Both the position numbers and the translations under genes were made by a program. A stretch of DNA of 41,050 bases from Ignavibacteria bacterium UBA5771 (GTDB lineage: Bacteria; Bacteroidota; Ignavibacteria; Kapaibacteriales; UBA2268). Positions 8,543 to 17,491 of this stretch are shown piece after piece. The notes under the pieces are model-generated. The model searched no databases. It had not been told where the DNA came from and saw only the letters and a program-made list of their open reading frames with translations. How positions within the stretch are numbered: the stretch's first letter is position 1; each line of letters begins with the position of its first letter. The DNA lies in the NCBI GenBank assembly GCA_002418685.1, contig DIEP01000018.1:1-41050 (forward strand), written 5' to 3'.

Positions 8543-9781
8543 TTATGCGGTTTTTGCTTCTTTCTTGAATTCGTATATTGGCAATGCTTTATTTTTGACA
8601 ACATCAGGTGTGATAATTACTTTTTTAATGTTTTTTACTTCGGGTATTTCAAACATAATTTGTTTAAGTGTTGATTCCACTATACCACGCAAACCACGTG
8701 CACCTGTCTTTAAAAGCTTTGCTTTCCGAACAATTTCAAGCAATGCATCAGGTTGGAAAACAAGATCCACATTATCCATTTTAAAAAGCTTCTGATATTG
8801 CTTGATGAGCGCATTTTTCGGCTTTTGAAGTATTTCAAGCAATGCATCTTCATCAAGATCGTGCAAAGCCGAAATAACGGGTAACCTACCAACTAATTCA
8901 GGAATAAAGCCATATTTAACCAAATCATCAGGTTCGACATCTTTAAGCAAATCATAAGTTTCTTGAATTTTCCTTGTGGGTTTTGCATTGAATCCAATAC
9001 TAGATTTTCCCATACGGCGTGCAACCATCCCATCCAATCCATCAAAAGCTCCACCTACAATAAAGAGAATGTCTTTTGTATTGATGTAAACAAGAGATTG
9101 CTCGGGATGTTTGCGTCCTCCTTTTGGTGGCACTCCAGAACGTGTTCCTTCCAAAATTTTAAGCAGTGCCTGCTGCACACCTTCGCCTGAAACATCGCGG
9201 GTTATACTTGCTGATTCGCTCTTTCGTGTGATTTTATCAATTTCATCAATAAAAATTATCCCATGTTCCGCAGCCGCAACATCATAATCAGCGTTCTGAA
9301 GTAAATTAAGTAAAACGGATTCCACATCGTCGCCAACATACCCTGCTTCTGTGATTGTAGTAGCATCAGCAATTGCAAAAGGGACATTTAGCGTTCGGGC
9401 AAGCGTGCGTGCGAGCAATGTTTTGCCTGTTCCAGTGGGTCCAATCAGCAATATATTGCTTTTTTCAATCTCGACATCGTCATTTTTTTCTTTGGAGAAA
9501 ATCCTTTTGTAATGATTATAAACAGCAACCGAAAGAGTGATTTTCACATCATCTTGACCAATCACATATTGATCAAGATTTGCTTTAATCTCTGATGGTT
9601 TTGGAAGAGTAAATTTTGCTAAATTTTGTTGCTGTGTGCTTTCTCGCTCCAATATATTATGGGCTGTTTCTACGCAATTATTGCAAATATGAGCGCCATT
9701 TACACCTTCGAACATTTGCTCTACTTCGAACGATGCTTTGCCACAAAATGAGCAAATCAATGTTTTGTCAGTTTTCGCCAT
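8543..9781 (-). CDS. clpX: ATP-dependent Clp protease ATPase subunit ClpX
   Basis: The AAA+ unfoldase that delivers tagged proteins to ClpP, 412 residues (normal length). The N-terminal zinc-binding domain has CSFCGK and later CNNCVET. Walker A is [11 protein letters not shown] and Walker B is IIFIDEID. The pore-loop region includes GYVGDD, and [11 protein letters not shown] and the sensor/arginine region follow. The C-terminal segment has [20 protein letters not shown]. The ATG follows the clpP stop codon with no gap, so the two are translated from one mRNA in fixed ratio. A cupin gene follows 12 bp downstream. Confidence 0.98.
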   Translation of the reverse strand: MAKTDKTLICSFCGKASFEVEQMFEGVNGAHICNNCVETAHNILERESTQQQNLAKFTLPKPSEIKANLDQYVIGQDDVKITLSVAVYNHYKRIFSKEKNDDVEIEKSNILLIGPTGTGKTLLARTLARTLNVPFAIADATTITEAGYVGDDVESVLLNLLQNADYDVAAAEHGIIFIDEIDKITRKSESASITRDVSGEGVQQALLKILEGTRSGVPPKGGRKHPEQSLVYINTKDILFIVGGAFDGLDGMVARRMGKSSIGFNAKPTRKIQETYDLLKDVEPDDLVKYGFIPELVGRLPVISALHDLDEDALLEILQKPKNALIKQYQKLFKMDNVDLVFQPDALLEIVRKAKLLKTGARGLRGIVESTLKQIMFEIPEVKNIKKVIITPDVVKNKALPIYEFKKEAKTA

Positions 9782-10402
9782 CTATTCTTTTATTCCATCT
9801 GTGGGTAAAACATCGCTTGATTTGAGTAATATTTTATCAATAATACCATAATCAAGTGCCTCTTGAGCAGACATATAATAATCTCTATCGGCATCTTTAC
9901 GAATTTGCTCAATTGGTTTTTTCGTGTGTTTAGCAATAATTTCATATAGTTGCTCGCGAGTGCGAATAATTTCTTTTGTATATATTTCAATATCGGCAGA
10001 TTGCCCTTGAGTTCCACCAGATGGTTGATGCATTAATATTCTTGAATTGGGAAGTGCAAAGCGTTTGCCTTCTGCACCTGCTGTGAGAAGCAATTGCCCC
10101 ATTGAAGCGGCAAGTCCTACGCAAATTGTCGAAACATCGGGTTTCACAAATTGCATTGTATCATAAATTGCCATACCGGCGGTGACGCTTCCACCTGGGG
10201 AATTTATATAGAGGTTTATATCCTTATCGGGTTCTTCGCTTGCTAAAAATAGCAATTGTGCAATAACAAGATTTGCGATATTATCATCAATCGGACCGCC
10301 GAGAAATATAATTCGTTCTTTTAATAAGCGTGAATAAATATCATAAGAGCGCTCCCCGCGACTTGTCTGCTCAATTACCATCGGAATTAATTGATTGTTC
10401 AT
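9782..10402 (-). CDS. clpP: ATP-dependent Clp protease proteolytic subunit ClpP
   Basis: The serine protease subunit that forms the tetradecameric chamber, 206 residues. The catalytic Ser lies in [14 protein letters not shown], the His in [10 protein letters not shown], and the Asp in the [15 protein letters not shown] stretch. [20 protein letters not shown] is the strand-turn that forms the oxyanion pocket. An N-terminal propeptide-like segment precedes [15 protein letters not shown]. The ATG at 10402 is followed by an alternative Met nine residues in. It is directly upstream of and adjacent to clpX. No trigger factor gene is present upstream, unlike the common tig-clpP-clpX order. Confidence 0.97.
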   Translation of the reverse strand: MNNQLIPMVIEQTSRGERSYDIYSRLLKERIIFLGGPIDDNIANLVIAQLLFLASEEPDKDINLYINSPGGSVTAGMAIYDTMQFVKPDVSTICVGLAASMGQLLLTAGAEGKRFALPNSRILMHQPSGGTQGQSADIEIYTKEIIRTREQLYEIIAKHTKKPIEQIRKDADRDYYMSAQEALDYGIIDKILLKSSDVLPTDGIKE

Positions 10403-10773
10403 ATTATAATAATCTTTTTGTTAAATAATATTAAGACGAAATAATGATTTATAAAATTGAAAATGTCATAATCTTAAATAAAGGAGGTTCTAAGCATTAG
10501 TATGAAGCAGTGCAAAATAATCAACAATCACAAAAAAATACAATTATTAATAATCAAATTAATCATTAAATAATTCATTCTCTTTAGGGGTGATTTATGG
10601 TGAGTTCGTTTTGGTTGTATAGATGCCCTCATCAGTTCGAGCGAAGCAAGAAATCCAGAGCATATTGATATATATATGATTTCTGGATTCCTCGCTACGT
10701 TCGGAATGACTGATTTTGGACTTTTAAGATAACTCCCCGCAGATAGTGAATCTGCTGGTTTGAGTGATATATT
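10403..10773. other. Intergenic region between pckA and clpP
   Basis: This 371-bp gap is downstream of pckA and upstream of clpP, both on minus, so it should hold the clpP promoter and a pckA terminator. It contains the long palindrome described separately and a perfect anti-16S-like AAAGGAGGT on the plus strand at 10480-10488 that no recognised gene uses. I see no T-tract terminator. Confidence 0.5.
10632..10713. repeat. Long imperfect palindrome (REP-like)
   Basis: Left arm 10632-10659 and right arm 10681-10713 are inverted copies joined by a roughly 20-base AT-rich loop. The inner ends AATCCAGA and TCTGGATT are perfect. Moving outward, GCGAAGCAAG faces CCTCGCTACG and the TTC/GGAATGACTGA edge, with a few mismatches and one or two small indels. 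The ATTCC...AATGAC end resembles the GTCATTGC-type repeats elsewhere in this window. Confidence 0.7.
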
Positions 10774-12438
10774 TTATAGCCCTAAATCGTTGATATTCAA
10801 ACGAACTGGACCTGCTTGGACGATTTCTTTTGGAACACCTGCTTCAAACATCTTGAAATTCTCCATATATCGCGCAGCAAGCGAATCATATTTGTCCCAA
10901 TATTCTTTCTTATTGCCCCAAGCATTTGAAGGTTCGAGCACATCAGTCGGTACTTCGGGACATTCCAGAGGAACTTCAAATCCGAATACTTTGTCTTTTC
11001 GATATTTCACATTATCAAGTTTGCCTTCCAATGCTGCATTGAGAAGATTACGCGTATGTCTAATAGATATACGCTTTCCAACACCGAATTTGCCGCCAAC
11101 CCATCCAGTATTAACAAGCCAGACAGTAGCGTTTGCACGTTGTGTTCGCTCTTTCAGTAAATTTGCATAAAAATATGGATGATGGACCATAAATGGTGCA
11201 CCAAAGCAAGCGCTAAACGTCAATTCGGGTTCGATTCCCAATCCAATTTCGGTGCCTGCAATTTTTGAAGTATAGCCGCTAATAAAATGGTACATTGCTT
11301 GATTTAAGCTTAATCTTGCAATCGGGGGCATTACGCCTGTTGCGTCAGCAGTAAGAAAAATAATATTTTTGGGTTGCGAGTTCACCATTTTTTCGGGAAC
11401 TGCATTATTAATAAAGCTCAGAGGATATGATGCACGTGTATTTTCAGTCACGCTATCGTCGTCAAGATCAAGTTTGCGAGAAGGCAAATCATAGACTACA
11501 TTTTCGAGAATTGCACCAAAACGATGGATAGCAGACCATATTTCGGGTTCATTCTCTGAAGATAATCTGATGACTTTTGCATAGCAACCGTTTTCATAAT
11601 TAAAGACACCTTCATCACTCCAAGCATGCTCATCATCACCAATTAAATGACGCTTGGGATCTGCTGAAAGAGTGGTTTTACCTGTGCCACTTAATCCAAA
11701 AAATAATGCTACATCTCCGTCATGCCCAACATTTGCGCTACAATGCATCGACATCACACTTTGCAATGGCATCAGATAATTCATAAGTGTAAATATTGTT
11801 TTTTTAATTTCTCCTGCATACATTGACCCTGATACAATTGCTATTTTTTGTGCCAAATTTATTACAATTGCAGTGTCGCTCAATGTTCCATCAATTCGGG
11901 GATCACAGTTAAAGTCGGGAATTGCAATTAAAGTGAATTCGGGAACGAAATACTTATATTCATCGCGTGTTTTTGGTGGAATGAACATATTTCTTGCAAA
12001 AAAGCTTTGCCATGCAGAATTAGTAATTATACGAATTGGTAAGCGATAATTTGGATCGGCTCCTGCATAGCAATCTTGAACGAATAATTCTTCGCCTTGG
12101 CAATAAGCAAGCAATCGAGTAAGCAAACCATCAAATTTTTCGGGTGCCATAGGGCGATTATATTGTCCCCACCATATTCTACCTTCGGAAGTCGGTTCCT
12201 TCACTATGTATTTATCATTGGCTGCACGAGCAGTCCATTTGCCTGTCCATACTTGCAAAGCACCACTATCCAGAATATGTCCTTCATTTCTGAAAACTGC
12301 TTCTTCGTAAAGTGCTTCAGTTGGTAAATTCCAAAATACTGTATCAAGCTTGCGGAATCCGTGATTTGCCAATCCATAATCACTTTTGAATTCTGTGGCT
12401 TGTTTTTTTGCAGGTGTGTCAAATTCTAAATATTTCAT
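10774..12438 (-). CDS. pckA: Phosphoenolpyruvate carboxykinase (ATP)
   Basis: The ATP-dependent enzyme that interconverts oxaloacetate and PEP, the entry step of gluconeogenesis. It is 554 residues from the ATG at 12438. Kinase-1a is GLSGTGKTTLSADPKRHLIG, joined to the metal-binding kinase-2 segment GDDEHAW. RIITNSAWQSFFARNMF and the C-terminal NTGWVGGKFGVGKRISI with RHTRNLL are PckA signatures. A TTG six bases upstream would add two residues. The ATG overlaps the stop of the aminotransferase gene as ATGA, and a GAGGG lies at good spacing before it. Aspartate carbon released by transamination could thus flow to PEP through two enzymes made from one message. Confidence 0.97.
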   Translation of the reverse strand: MKYLEFDTPAKKQATEFKSDYGLANHGFRKLDTVFWNLPTEALYEEAVFRNEGHILDSGALQVWTGKWTARAANDKYIVKEPTSEGRIWWGQYNRPMAPEKFDGLLTRLLAYCQGEELFVQDCYAGADPNYRLPIRIITNSAWQSFFARNMFIPPKTRDEYKYFVPEFTLIAIPDFNCDPRIDGTLSDTAIVINLAQKIAIVSGSMYAGEIKKTIFTLMNYLMPLQSVMSMHCSANVGHDGDVALFFGLSGTGKTTLSADPKRHLIGDDEHAWSDEGVFNYENGCYAKVIRLSSENEPEIWSAIHRFGAILENVVYDLPSRKLDLDDDSVTENTRASYPLSFINNAVPEKMVNSQPKNIIFLTADATGVMPPIARLSLNQAMYHFISGYTSKIAGTEIGLGIEPELTFSACFGAPFMVHHPYFYANLLKERTQRANATVWLVNTGWVGGKFGVGKRISIRHTRNLLNAALEGKLDNVKYRKDKVFGFEVPLECPEVPTDVLEPSNAWGNKKEYWDKYDSLAARYMENFKMFEAGVPKEIVQAGPVRLNINDLGL

Positions 12439-13652
12439 AACCAATCCCTCACTAATTTTCTTTGTCCAATATAAAGTTCATTTGGAGAATCGGGATCCAA
12501 TGCCCATTTGATTCGTTCAGTGCCTTCAGTAATATCTTTGATAGAACCGCAAGTGGAAAGCCGTAGATATCCTTCCAATCCAAAATCGACACCAGGAACA
12601 GTCGCAACTCTCACCTTATCAAGCAAGAAATTTGCAAGCTTCCGTGAATCTTTTTCATAATAACTAAAATCAACAAAAACATAAAATGCACCTTGTGGCT
12701 TAGTAGCACGAATTCCCTTGAAGGCATTCAGTCTTTCCATCATAACATTGCGGCTATTTTGCAAAGTTACTCGCAAAGATTCCACTTGTGATTGCACACC
12801 ATTAAGAGCTCCCACCGCTGCTTTTTGCATCACAACTGATGGACCTGATGTTTGATGACCTTGCAAAATTCTCATTACTTCTTGCAATTTGCGATTAACA
12901 ACTGCCCAACCAATTCGGAAGCCCGTCATTGCATATTGCTTTGATACGCCGTTGATAACAATGACTTTGGATGTTTCTGTCATCTCTTTTGCATAATCAT
13001 AAACATTCACCCATTCTGAATCATCAAATACAAGCCGATGATAAATATCGTCCATAATCAAATAGATACCTTTCTCTTGGCAAAATTCGACAATATCTTT
13101 GATAAACTGACGAGAATAAACAGCACCTGTCGGATTATTTGGTGAATTTATAATGACTGCTTTTGTGTAAGATGTATATCGCCTCTCTATGTCTTCGATT
13201 CGCGGTTGGAATGATCCATCCTCAGGCAATACGGGAACAGGAATCCCATTGCACATTTTAACCATTTCAGAATAACTTACCCAATAAGGTGCAGGAAAAA
13301 TCACTTCTTCTTGAGGATTCAAAATAGCTTGAAGTGCAACCATAATGGCTTGCTTTGCCCCGCTTGATGCGATAACATTTTCGGGTGCAACTTTTATTTT
13401 ATAATAATCTTCTGTATAACGGATAATTGCTTGCTTTAAATCGGGAGTCCCATCAGCAGGGGTATAACGCACTTCACCCGAATTAATCACCGACGTCGCA
13501 GCAAGTATTGCACTTATTGGCGCTTTACTTTTGGGTTCCCCACCTCCGAGGTGAATGATAGGTTCGCCTTTTTCCCGTAAAATTGCTGCTTTTTCATTAA
13601 TCATTAAAGTCGCCGATTCTTTAATGTCTCTGGCTATTAAACTGATACTCAT
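12435..13652 (-). CDS. Aspartate aminotransferase (class I/II, PLP)
   Basis: A fold-type I PLP enzyme of 405 residues, closest in motifs to bacterial aspartate/prephenate aminotransferases of subgroup I-beta. Visible are SSGAKQAIMVALQAIL and APYWVSYSEM. INSPNNPTGAVY (carboxylate/PLP contacts), DDIYHRLVF (pyridine Asp/Tyr) and VINGVSKQYAMTGFRIGW (Schiff-base Lys) follow, and RLSTCGS near the end carries the substrate Arg. It transfers the amino group between aspartate and 2-oxoglutarate, giving oxaloacetate. The ATG gives the expected MSISLIARDIKESAT start. It is the first gene of the pair with pckA, which it overlaps by four bases. A prephenate-aminotransferase side activity cannot be excluded. 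Confidence 0.9.
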   Translation of the reverse strand: MSISLIARDIKESATLMINEKAAILREKGEPIIHLGGGEPKSKAPISAILAATSVINSGEVRYTPADGTPDLKQAIIRYTEDYYKIKVAPENVIASSGAKQAIMVALQAILNPQEEVIFPAPYWVSYSEMVKMCNGIPVPVLPEDGSFQPRIEDIERRYTSYTKAVIINSPNNPTGAVYSRQFIKDIVEFCQEKGIYLIMDDIYHRLVFDDSEWVNVYDYAKEMTETSKVIVINGVSKQYAMTGFRIGWAVVNRKLQEVMRILQGHQTSGPSVVMQKAAVGALNGVQSQVESLRVTLQNSRNVMMERLNAFKGIRATKPQGAFYVFVDFSYYEKDSRKLANFLLDKVRVATVPGVDFGLEGYLRLSTCGSIKDITEGTERIKWALDPDSPNELYIGQRKLVRDWL

Positions 13653-13843
13653 TTTTAACTCACTTTCTTATTAATTACAAAATGAAAAAAAACAAAATTG
13701 CGAAAAATTTTTTGAATAATAGTAATGTTTAGTAAATAAAGAGATTTATTTAACGAAGTAAATAATTTATATAGTGAACCCTAAAAACAAGAATTAAATA
13801 TTAACTTCGTTTAATAATGTTATTTATTTAAATTTTCTGTGGG

Positions 13844-14524
13844 ATGAACTTTAAGAACGTAATAATTGTTTATACAGATGGAGCCTGTTCGGGCAATCCT
13901 GGACCTGGTGGATATGCTTGGATTATTCAGAATAATGGCAAGGAATACGAATTTGTCGATATAGCCGAAAATACAACAAATAATAGAATGGAACTCTCTG
14001 CTGTTGCTTCTTCCCTCAATTTTATAATTACGAAAGCTCAGGAATTAAAATTCAAAGGAAAACCCAAAGTGGAAATAAATACTGATTCAAAATATATAAT
14101 TGACGCAATCGAAAAAGGTTGGCTCAATTCATGGGCAAAAAATAATTGGATAAAGAAAGATAAAGAACCTGTAAAAAATCCCGATTTATGGGTGGATATT
14201 TATAATAGTCTGCAGAAAGTGAATGCTAAATTTGATTGGGTGGAAGGGCATAAGGGCAATGAAAGGAATGAGCGATGCGACACTCTCGCACGATTGGCTT
14301 CGCTTGGAAAAATTGAGCCCCATTTATATGAAAATGATATTAAAAATGAATCGAGCATTGAAGACGGTATTCAAGTTAGTCAATCCAACTTATTTAAATT
14401 CGTTTATAATAAAGATAAATCTGTTGAGATTTTTCAAAATAGCAACTCAATCATAATTAATAAAGATAATTTTGCCGATTTTATAAAACAGTTCGCAGAT
14501 ACGATCATAAAATTGAATAGTTAG
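13844..14524 (+). CDS. rnhA: Ribonuclease HI with C-terminal extension
   Basis: Cleaves the RNA strand of RNA-DNA hybrids in the cytoplasm. Catalytic acids are visible: Asp in VYTDGACSGNPGPGGYAW, Glu in NRMELSAV, Asp in NTDSKYI and the final Asp in ERCDTLAR; the flexible-loop His is in WVEGHKGN. The RNase H fold ends near residue 150, but the protein is 226 residues. The remaining 70 or so (EPHLYENDIKNESSIEDG onward to IIKLNS) match no domain I recognise. The start ATG is directly before the first strand. The next gene begins one base after the stop, so the two are probably coupled. Confidence 0.93.
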   Translation: MNFKNVIIVYTDGACSGNPGPGGYAWIIQNNGKEYEFVDIAENTTNNRMELSAVASSLNFIITKAQELKFKGKPKVEINTDSKYIIDAIEKGWLNSWAKNNWIKKDKEPVKNPDLWVDIYNSLQKVNAKFDWVEGHKGNERNERCDTLARLASLGKIEPHLYENDIKNESSIEDGIQVSQSNLFKFVYNKDKSVEIFQNSNSIIINKDNFADFIKQFADTIIKLNS

Positions 14525-14525
14525 T

Positions 14526-15269
14526 ATGATTAAAAAGAAATTATTACTTGCATTATTCTTTATCCCATTTATTGCATTATCCTTTCAAGGATCAACTGTA
14601 ACTTTAATTCAAGGATTCATATACGACGAATCGGGAAACCCCGTCGGCGCTGATATAAAGTTCATAAATTCAGTTGGCAAGAAAATAATGCTCAAATCCA
14701 ATTCAAAGGATGGTAGCTTCCAACAACCTTTTGTTCAGGGTGAAAAATATTTTCCAATTTTCAAGGGGTATGTTCTTGCTAATGGCTTTGAATCCTTTGA
14801 AGTTATTAAAACCGGTAAATATGAAGAAATAACGAGGAATTTCACTGTCAAGCGTATTCAATCCAATCTCAATATTATGTCTGAGGCATTCTTCAAGGAT
14901 GGTGATTCTATTTTATCAGCAGATGCAAAAGAATATTTAAGAGTATTCAAAGAATTTTATAATTATAATAAAAACCTTACATTCCGTGCTGTAATTTCAG
15001 CACCAGACAAGGCTTTCAAGCCAACTTCTCGAAAGGTTCAGGTTAAGGTAAAGAATAAAACAAGAACAAAAACAATTAAGATATCCTCCAAAGATTTAGA
15101 ATCTGATTTTATTCAGTCGAGAATTAACCAATTAACAAAAGCATTGAAGGAACTTGAAATACCTTTAAGCACTTTTAATTTCGAGAAAAAGATAAAAACA
15201 AATCCCTCGAAGACAGCCGTCAATAATAATAATCTTGAAATTTATATTGACCAAATCAAAAATTTATAA
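14526..15269 (+). CDS. Secreted/periplasmic protein with OmpA-like C-terminus
   Basis: A 247-residue exported protein. A signal peptide with KKK, a hydrophobic core and FIALSFQG covers residues 1-22. Residues 28-95 resemble a carboxypeptidase-regulatory-like beta-sandwich (IQGFIYDESGNPVGADIKF, then DGSFQQPF). From about residue 118 the pattern AFFKDGDSILSADAKEYL and later SRINQLTKALKELEIPLSTF up to NNNNLEIYIDQI follows the layout of an OmpA-like peptidoglycan-binding domain. It is degenerate: the usual NRRVEI is NNNLEI. A basic Lys-rich insertion (KVQVKVKNKTRTKTIK) sits in the middle. It probably lies in the periplasm. It is one base downstream of rnhA, and a dispersed repeat follows it. Confidence 0.7.
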   Translation: MIKKKLLLALFFIPFIALSFQGSTVTLIQGFIYDESGNPVGADIKFINSVGKKIMLKSNSKDGSFQQPFVQGEKYFPIFKGYVLANGFESFEVIKTGKYEEITRNFTVKRIQSNLNIMSEAFFKDGDSILSADAKEYLRVFKEFYNYNKNLTFRAVISAPDKAFKPTSRKVQVKVKNKTRTKTIKISSKDLESDFIQSRINQLTKALKELEIPLSTFNFEKKIKTNPSKTAVNNNNLEIYIDQIKNL

Positions 15270-15331
15270 AATAACAAAAATTCGTTTTTTTCGTCATTTT
15301 TTTATAAAGTGTTCTAAAAATTCATTCAACG

Positions 15332-15412
15332 GTCATTGCAAAGAATTTTAGTCCCGATGCAATCTAAAGGAGTATGTGAGATTGCTTCACTCGAATATGA
15401 ATTCGCAATGAC
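15332..15412. repeat. Inverted repeat with GTCATTGC / GCAATGAC ends
   Basis: Two 34-base arms (15332-15365 and 15379-15412) in inverted orientation are separated by 13 bases. Both have GTCATTGC outer ends and GCAATCT inner ends (in arm orientation), while the 19 bases between these ends are largely diverged. The right arm aligns without gaps to a single arm at 36125-36158, with 7 differences of 34, all transitions. It lies between the OmpA-like gene and thioredoxin and is non-coding. Confidence 0.75.
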
Positions 15413-15467
15413 TAACCTAATTATTAGAACTCTTCTTAATATTTTGTTTAATAAAATAAATATAAAA

Positions 15468-15800
15468 ATGGCTTCACCAATTCATGTAACAGATGATAAT
15501 TTCCAATCAGAAGTGCTCGAATCATCCACTCCCGTTATTGTTGATTTTTGGGCAACCTGGTGCGCACCGTGTAGGAAAATTGCCCCAATTATGGATGATT
15601 TCGCAAATGAATATAATGGAAAATTAAAAGTTTGCAAACTCGATGTTGATAATAACCAGAAAGTCGCAATGAATTATGGAATACGTTCGATACCAACAGT
15701 AATGATTTTTCAGAATGGACAACCAGTTGATACTATCGTTGGGGCAGTCCCAAAGGATTTCTTAATTGAACGCGTTTCGAAATATATCTCTTCAAATTAA
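15468..15800 (+). CDS. trxA: Thioredoxin
   Basis: A 110-residue cytoplasmic disulfide reductase, the normal size for thioredoxin. The start MASPIHVTDDNFQSEVLES matches family N-termini. The active site is FWATWCAPCRKIAP, the cis-Pro loop is IRSIPTVMIFQNG, and the C-terminal helix is FLIERVSKYI. The frame is open further upstream, but the extra 44 codons run through the inverted repeat at 15332-15412 and are not thioredoxin-like, so I choose the ATG at 15468. The stop overlaps the ATG of the pterin dehydratase gene as TAATG. Confidence 0.96.
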   Translation: MASPIHVTDDNFQSEVLESSTPVIVDFWATWCAPCRKIAPIMDDFANEYNGKLKVCKLDVDNNQKVAMNYGIRSIPTVMIFQNGQPVDTIVGAVPKDFLIERVSKYISSN

Positions 15801-16099
15801 TGGCAAGACCCGAGTTATTACCCGAAGAGGAGATTGAAATCCAATTGGAAGATTTGCCTCTTTGGAATAGAGAAGGCAAGGTGATTGTTCGCAATTACGT
15901 CGCATTAAATTTCGTTGCTGCAATTGGATTAATCAATTCAATTGCAATTTTTGCAGAAGCAATGGATCACCATCCTGATATATTATTATACGGGTGGAAC
16001 AAATTGCGCATTATGCTTACAACCCACGATAAAGATGGGCTGACTGAATTCGACTTTGCTCTTGCAAAAAAAATAGAAAGCATTCTACCAAAATTATAA
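15800..16099 (+). CDS. phhB: Pterin-4a-carbinolamine dehydratase
   Basis: A small PCD/DCoH protein of 99 residues that dehydrates 4a-hydroxytetrahydrobiopterin in pterin recycling. The family signature MDHHPDILLYGWNKLRIML gives the two adjacent active-site His residues and the aromatic residue. The later THDKDGLTEFDFALA supplies the His/Asp part of the pattern. Translation starts on the last base of the thioredoxin stop (TAATG), so the two are coupled. No phenylalanine hydroxylase gene is in this window, so in this organism it may serve another pterin, such as molybdopterin metabolism; that is inference. Confidence 0.92.
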   Translation: MARPELLPEEEIEIQLEDLPLWNREGKVIVRNYVALNFVAAIGLINSIAIFAEAMDHHPDILLYGWNKLRIMLTTHDKDGLTEFDFALAKKIESILPKL

Positions 16100-16295
16100 T
16101 TTATGCTTTGATTGTTTCGTATTCAAAGAATTTTTCATAATTTTGTATTTCTAATTTAGAGCAGTTCTTAAAATTTATAGAATATCATTCATTGGAAACT
16201 GAGAAAGAATAGTAATTTCAAGGAATAAAATGACGAAAAGTTATAAATAATGAGTATGTTTTAAAATATTGCTTTAGATTGATAATCAAAATTAT

Positions 16296-16368
16296 TGCCT
16301 CGTGGTGTAATTGGCAACACATCTGACTCTGGATCAGAAAAGTCTAGGTTCGAACCCTGGCGAGGCAG
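16296..16368 (+). tRNA. tRNA-Gln (anticodon CTG)
   Basis: A cloverleaf with acceptor stem TGCCTCG (16296-16302) paired to CGAGGCA (16361-16367) and discriminator G. The U1-A72 pair is typical of tRNA-Gln. The anticodon arm is TCTGA-CTCTGGA-TCAGA with anticodon CTG, and the T arm contains GGTTCGAACCC. CCA is not encoded. It ends 24 bases before the prfB start. Confidence 0.94.
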
Positions 16369-16392
16369 CAAATCCCCAAAAAACAAATCGTT

Positions 16393-17491
16393 ATGTTTGA
16401 ACCCTTAAAAGATAGATTAAAAGACCTCAACGACAGACTCGCTTCTTTGCGGAGGTTTCTTTGAAATCGATGAAAAACTGATTTCAATTGAAGAAAATGA
16501 AAAATTAATACATTCGGAAGATTTCTGGTCTCGCCCCGACGACGCAAAAAAAATACTCCAAGACATTTCGCAAGCCAAAGATTGGATAGATATTTGGCAA
16601 AATGCTCATAATAAATATGAAGATGCCGAAGCCCTAATAAATCTTGCCGAAGAAGCCGAAGATGAAACCTTGCAAATTGATATTGAAAAGGAACTCAATG
16701 CTCTTGAAGCAATTATAAGCGACCTTGAAATTAAAAATTTGCTTTCCGATAAAGATGATGATAAAGTTGCTCTGCTCACAATTCATTCCGGAGCAGGTGG
16801 AACAGAAGCCCAAGATTGGTCGGAAATGCTACTGCGAATGTACACTCGATGGGCAGAGAGGCACAATTTCAAAGTATTTTTGCTCGACGAATTAGAAGGC
16901 GATGGTGCGGGCATAAAATCTGCTACAATCGAAATTCAGGGGAAATTTGCTTATGGTTTGCTAAAAGGAGAAACTGGCGTTCATAGGCTTGTCCGCATAT
17001 CTCCTTTTGATGCAAATGCCCGCAGGCACACGTCTTTTGCTTCTGTTTATGTTTATCCCGAAGTTGAGGATGATGTTGCAATCGAAATTAACCCTGACGA
17101 TATTGAAATGGATACTTTCCGTTCAGGTGGAAAGGGGGGGCAAAATGTTAATAAAGTTGAAACCGCTGTTCGACTCAGGCATATCCCTTCGGGGATTGTT
17201 GTGTCCTGCCAAGAAGAGCGATCTCAATTCCAAAACCGCGAGCGTGCAATGAAAATGCTTAAATCTCAGCTTTATCAAAGACGGAAAGAAGAGGAAGAAG
17301 CACGCATCGCTGAAATTGAAGGAAAAAAAATGAAAATCGAATGGGGCAGCCAAATCCGCTCTTACGTTTTCCAACCCTACACAATGGTCAATGATCACCG
17401 CACTGAAATGAAAAAAACAGATGTCCTTGCAGTTATGGATGGTGATATTGATGATTTTATTAATGCGTTTCTACTCTGGAAGGGAAAGTAA
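16393..17491 (+). CDS. prfB: Peptide chain release factor 2, programmed +1 frameshift
   Basis: Reads UGA and UAA stop codons and triggers peptide release. The ATG at 16393 ([20 protein letters not shown]) runs 23 codons to an in-frame TGA at 16462. The preceding sequence CGGAGGTTTCTTTGAA has an internal Shine-Dalgarno-like GGAGG three bases before the CTT slip codon, the classic RF2 autoregulatory site. After a +1 slip past the T at 16462 the frame reads [15 protein letters not shown] onward and gives a protein of about 365 residues, the normal RF2 length. The SPF anticodon-like tripeptide is in [15 protein letters not shown] and the catalytic GGQ is in [16 protein letters not shown]. The 3' end overlaps the convergent aspartokinase-like gene by 21 bp. 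The start lies 24 bases after tRNA-Gln. Confidence 0.96.
16447..16464 (+). promoter_or_regulatory. prfB: RF2 programmed +1 ribosomal frameshift site
   Basis: GGAGG at 16451-16455, a three-base spacer, the CTT slip codon at 16459-16461 and the TGA at 16462-16464. When RF2 is scarce the ribosome pauses at TGA and slips by one base, restoring RF2 synthesis. Downstream RF2 coding sequence is in the +1 frame only. Confidence 0.95.

Noticed and set aside
10760..11170. 136-residue plus-strand frame
   Set aside because: It is antisense to well-conserved pckA sequence.
15336..15467. 44-residue N-terminal extension of thioredoxin
   Set aside because: It runs through the inverted repeat and does not resemble thioredoxin; the ATG at 15468 fits the family length.
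16670..17491. RF2 starting at the internal Met in the downstream frame
   Set aside because: It lacks about 90 N-terminal residues that the frameshifted reading from 16393 supplies.
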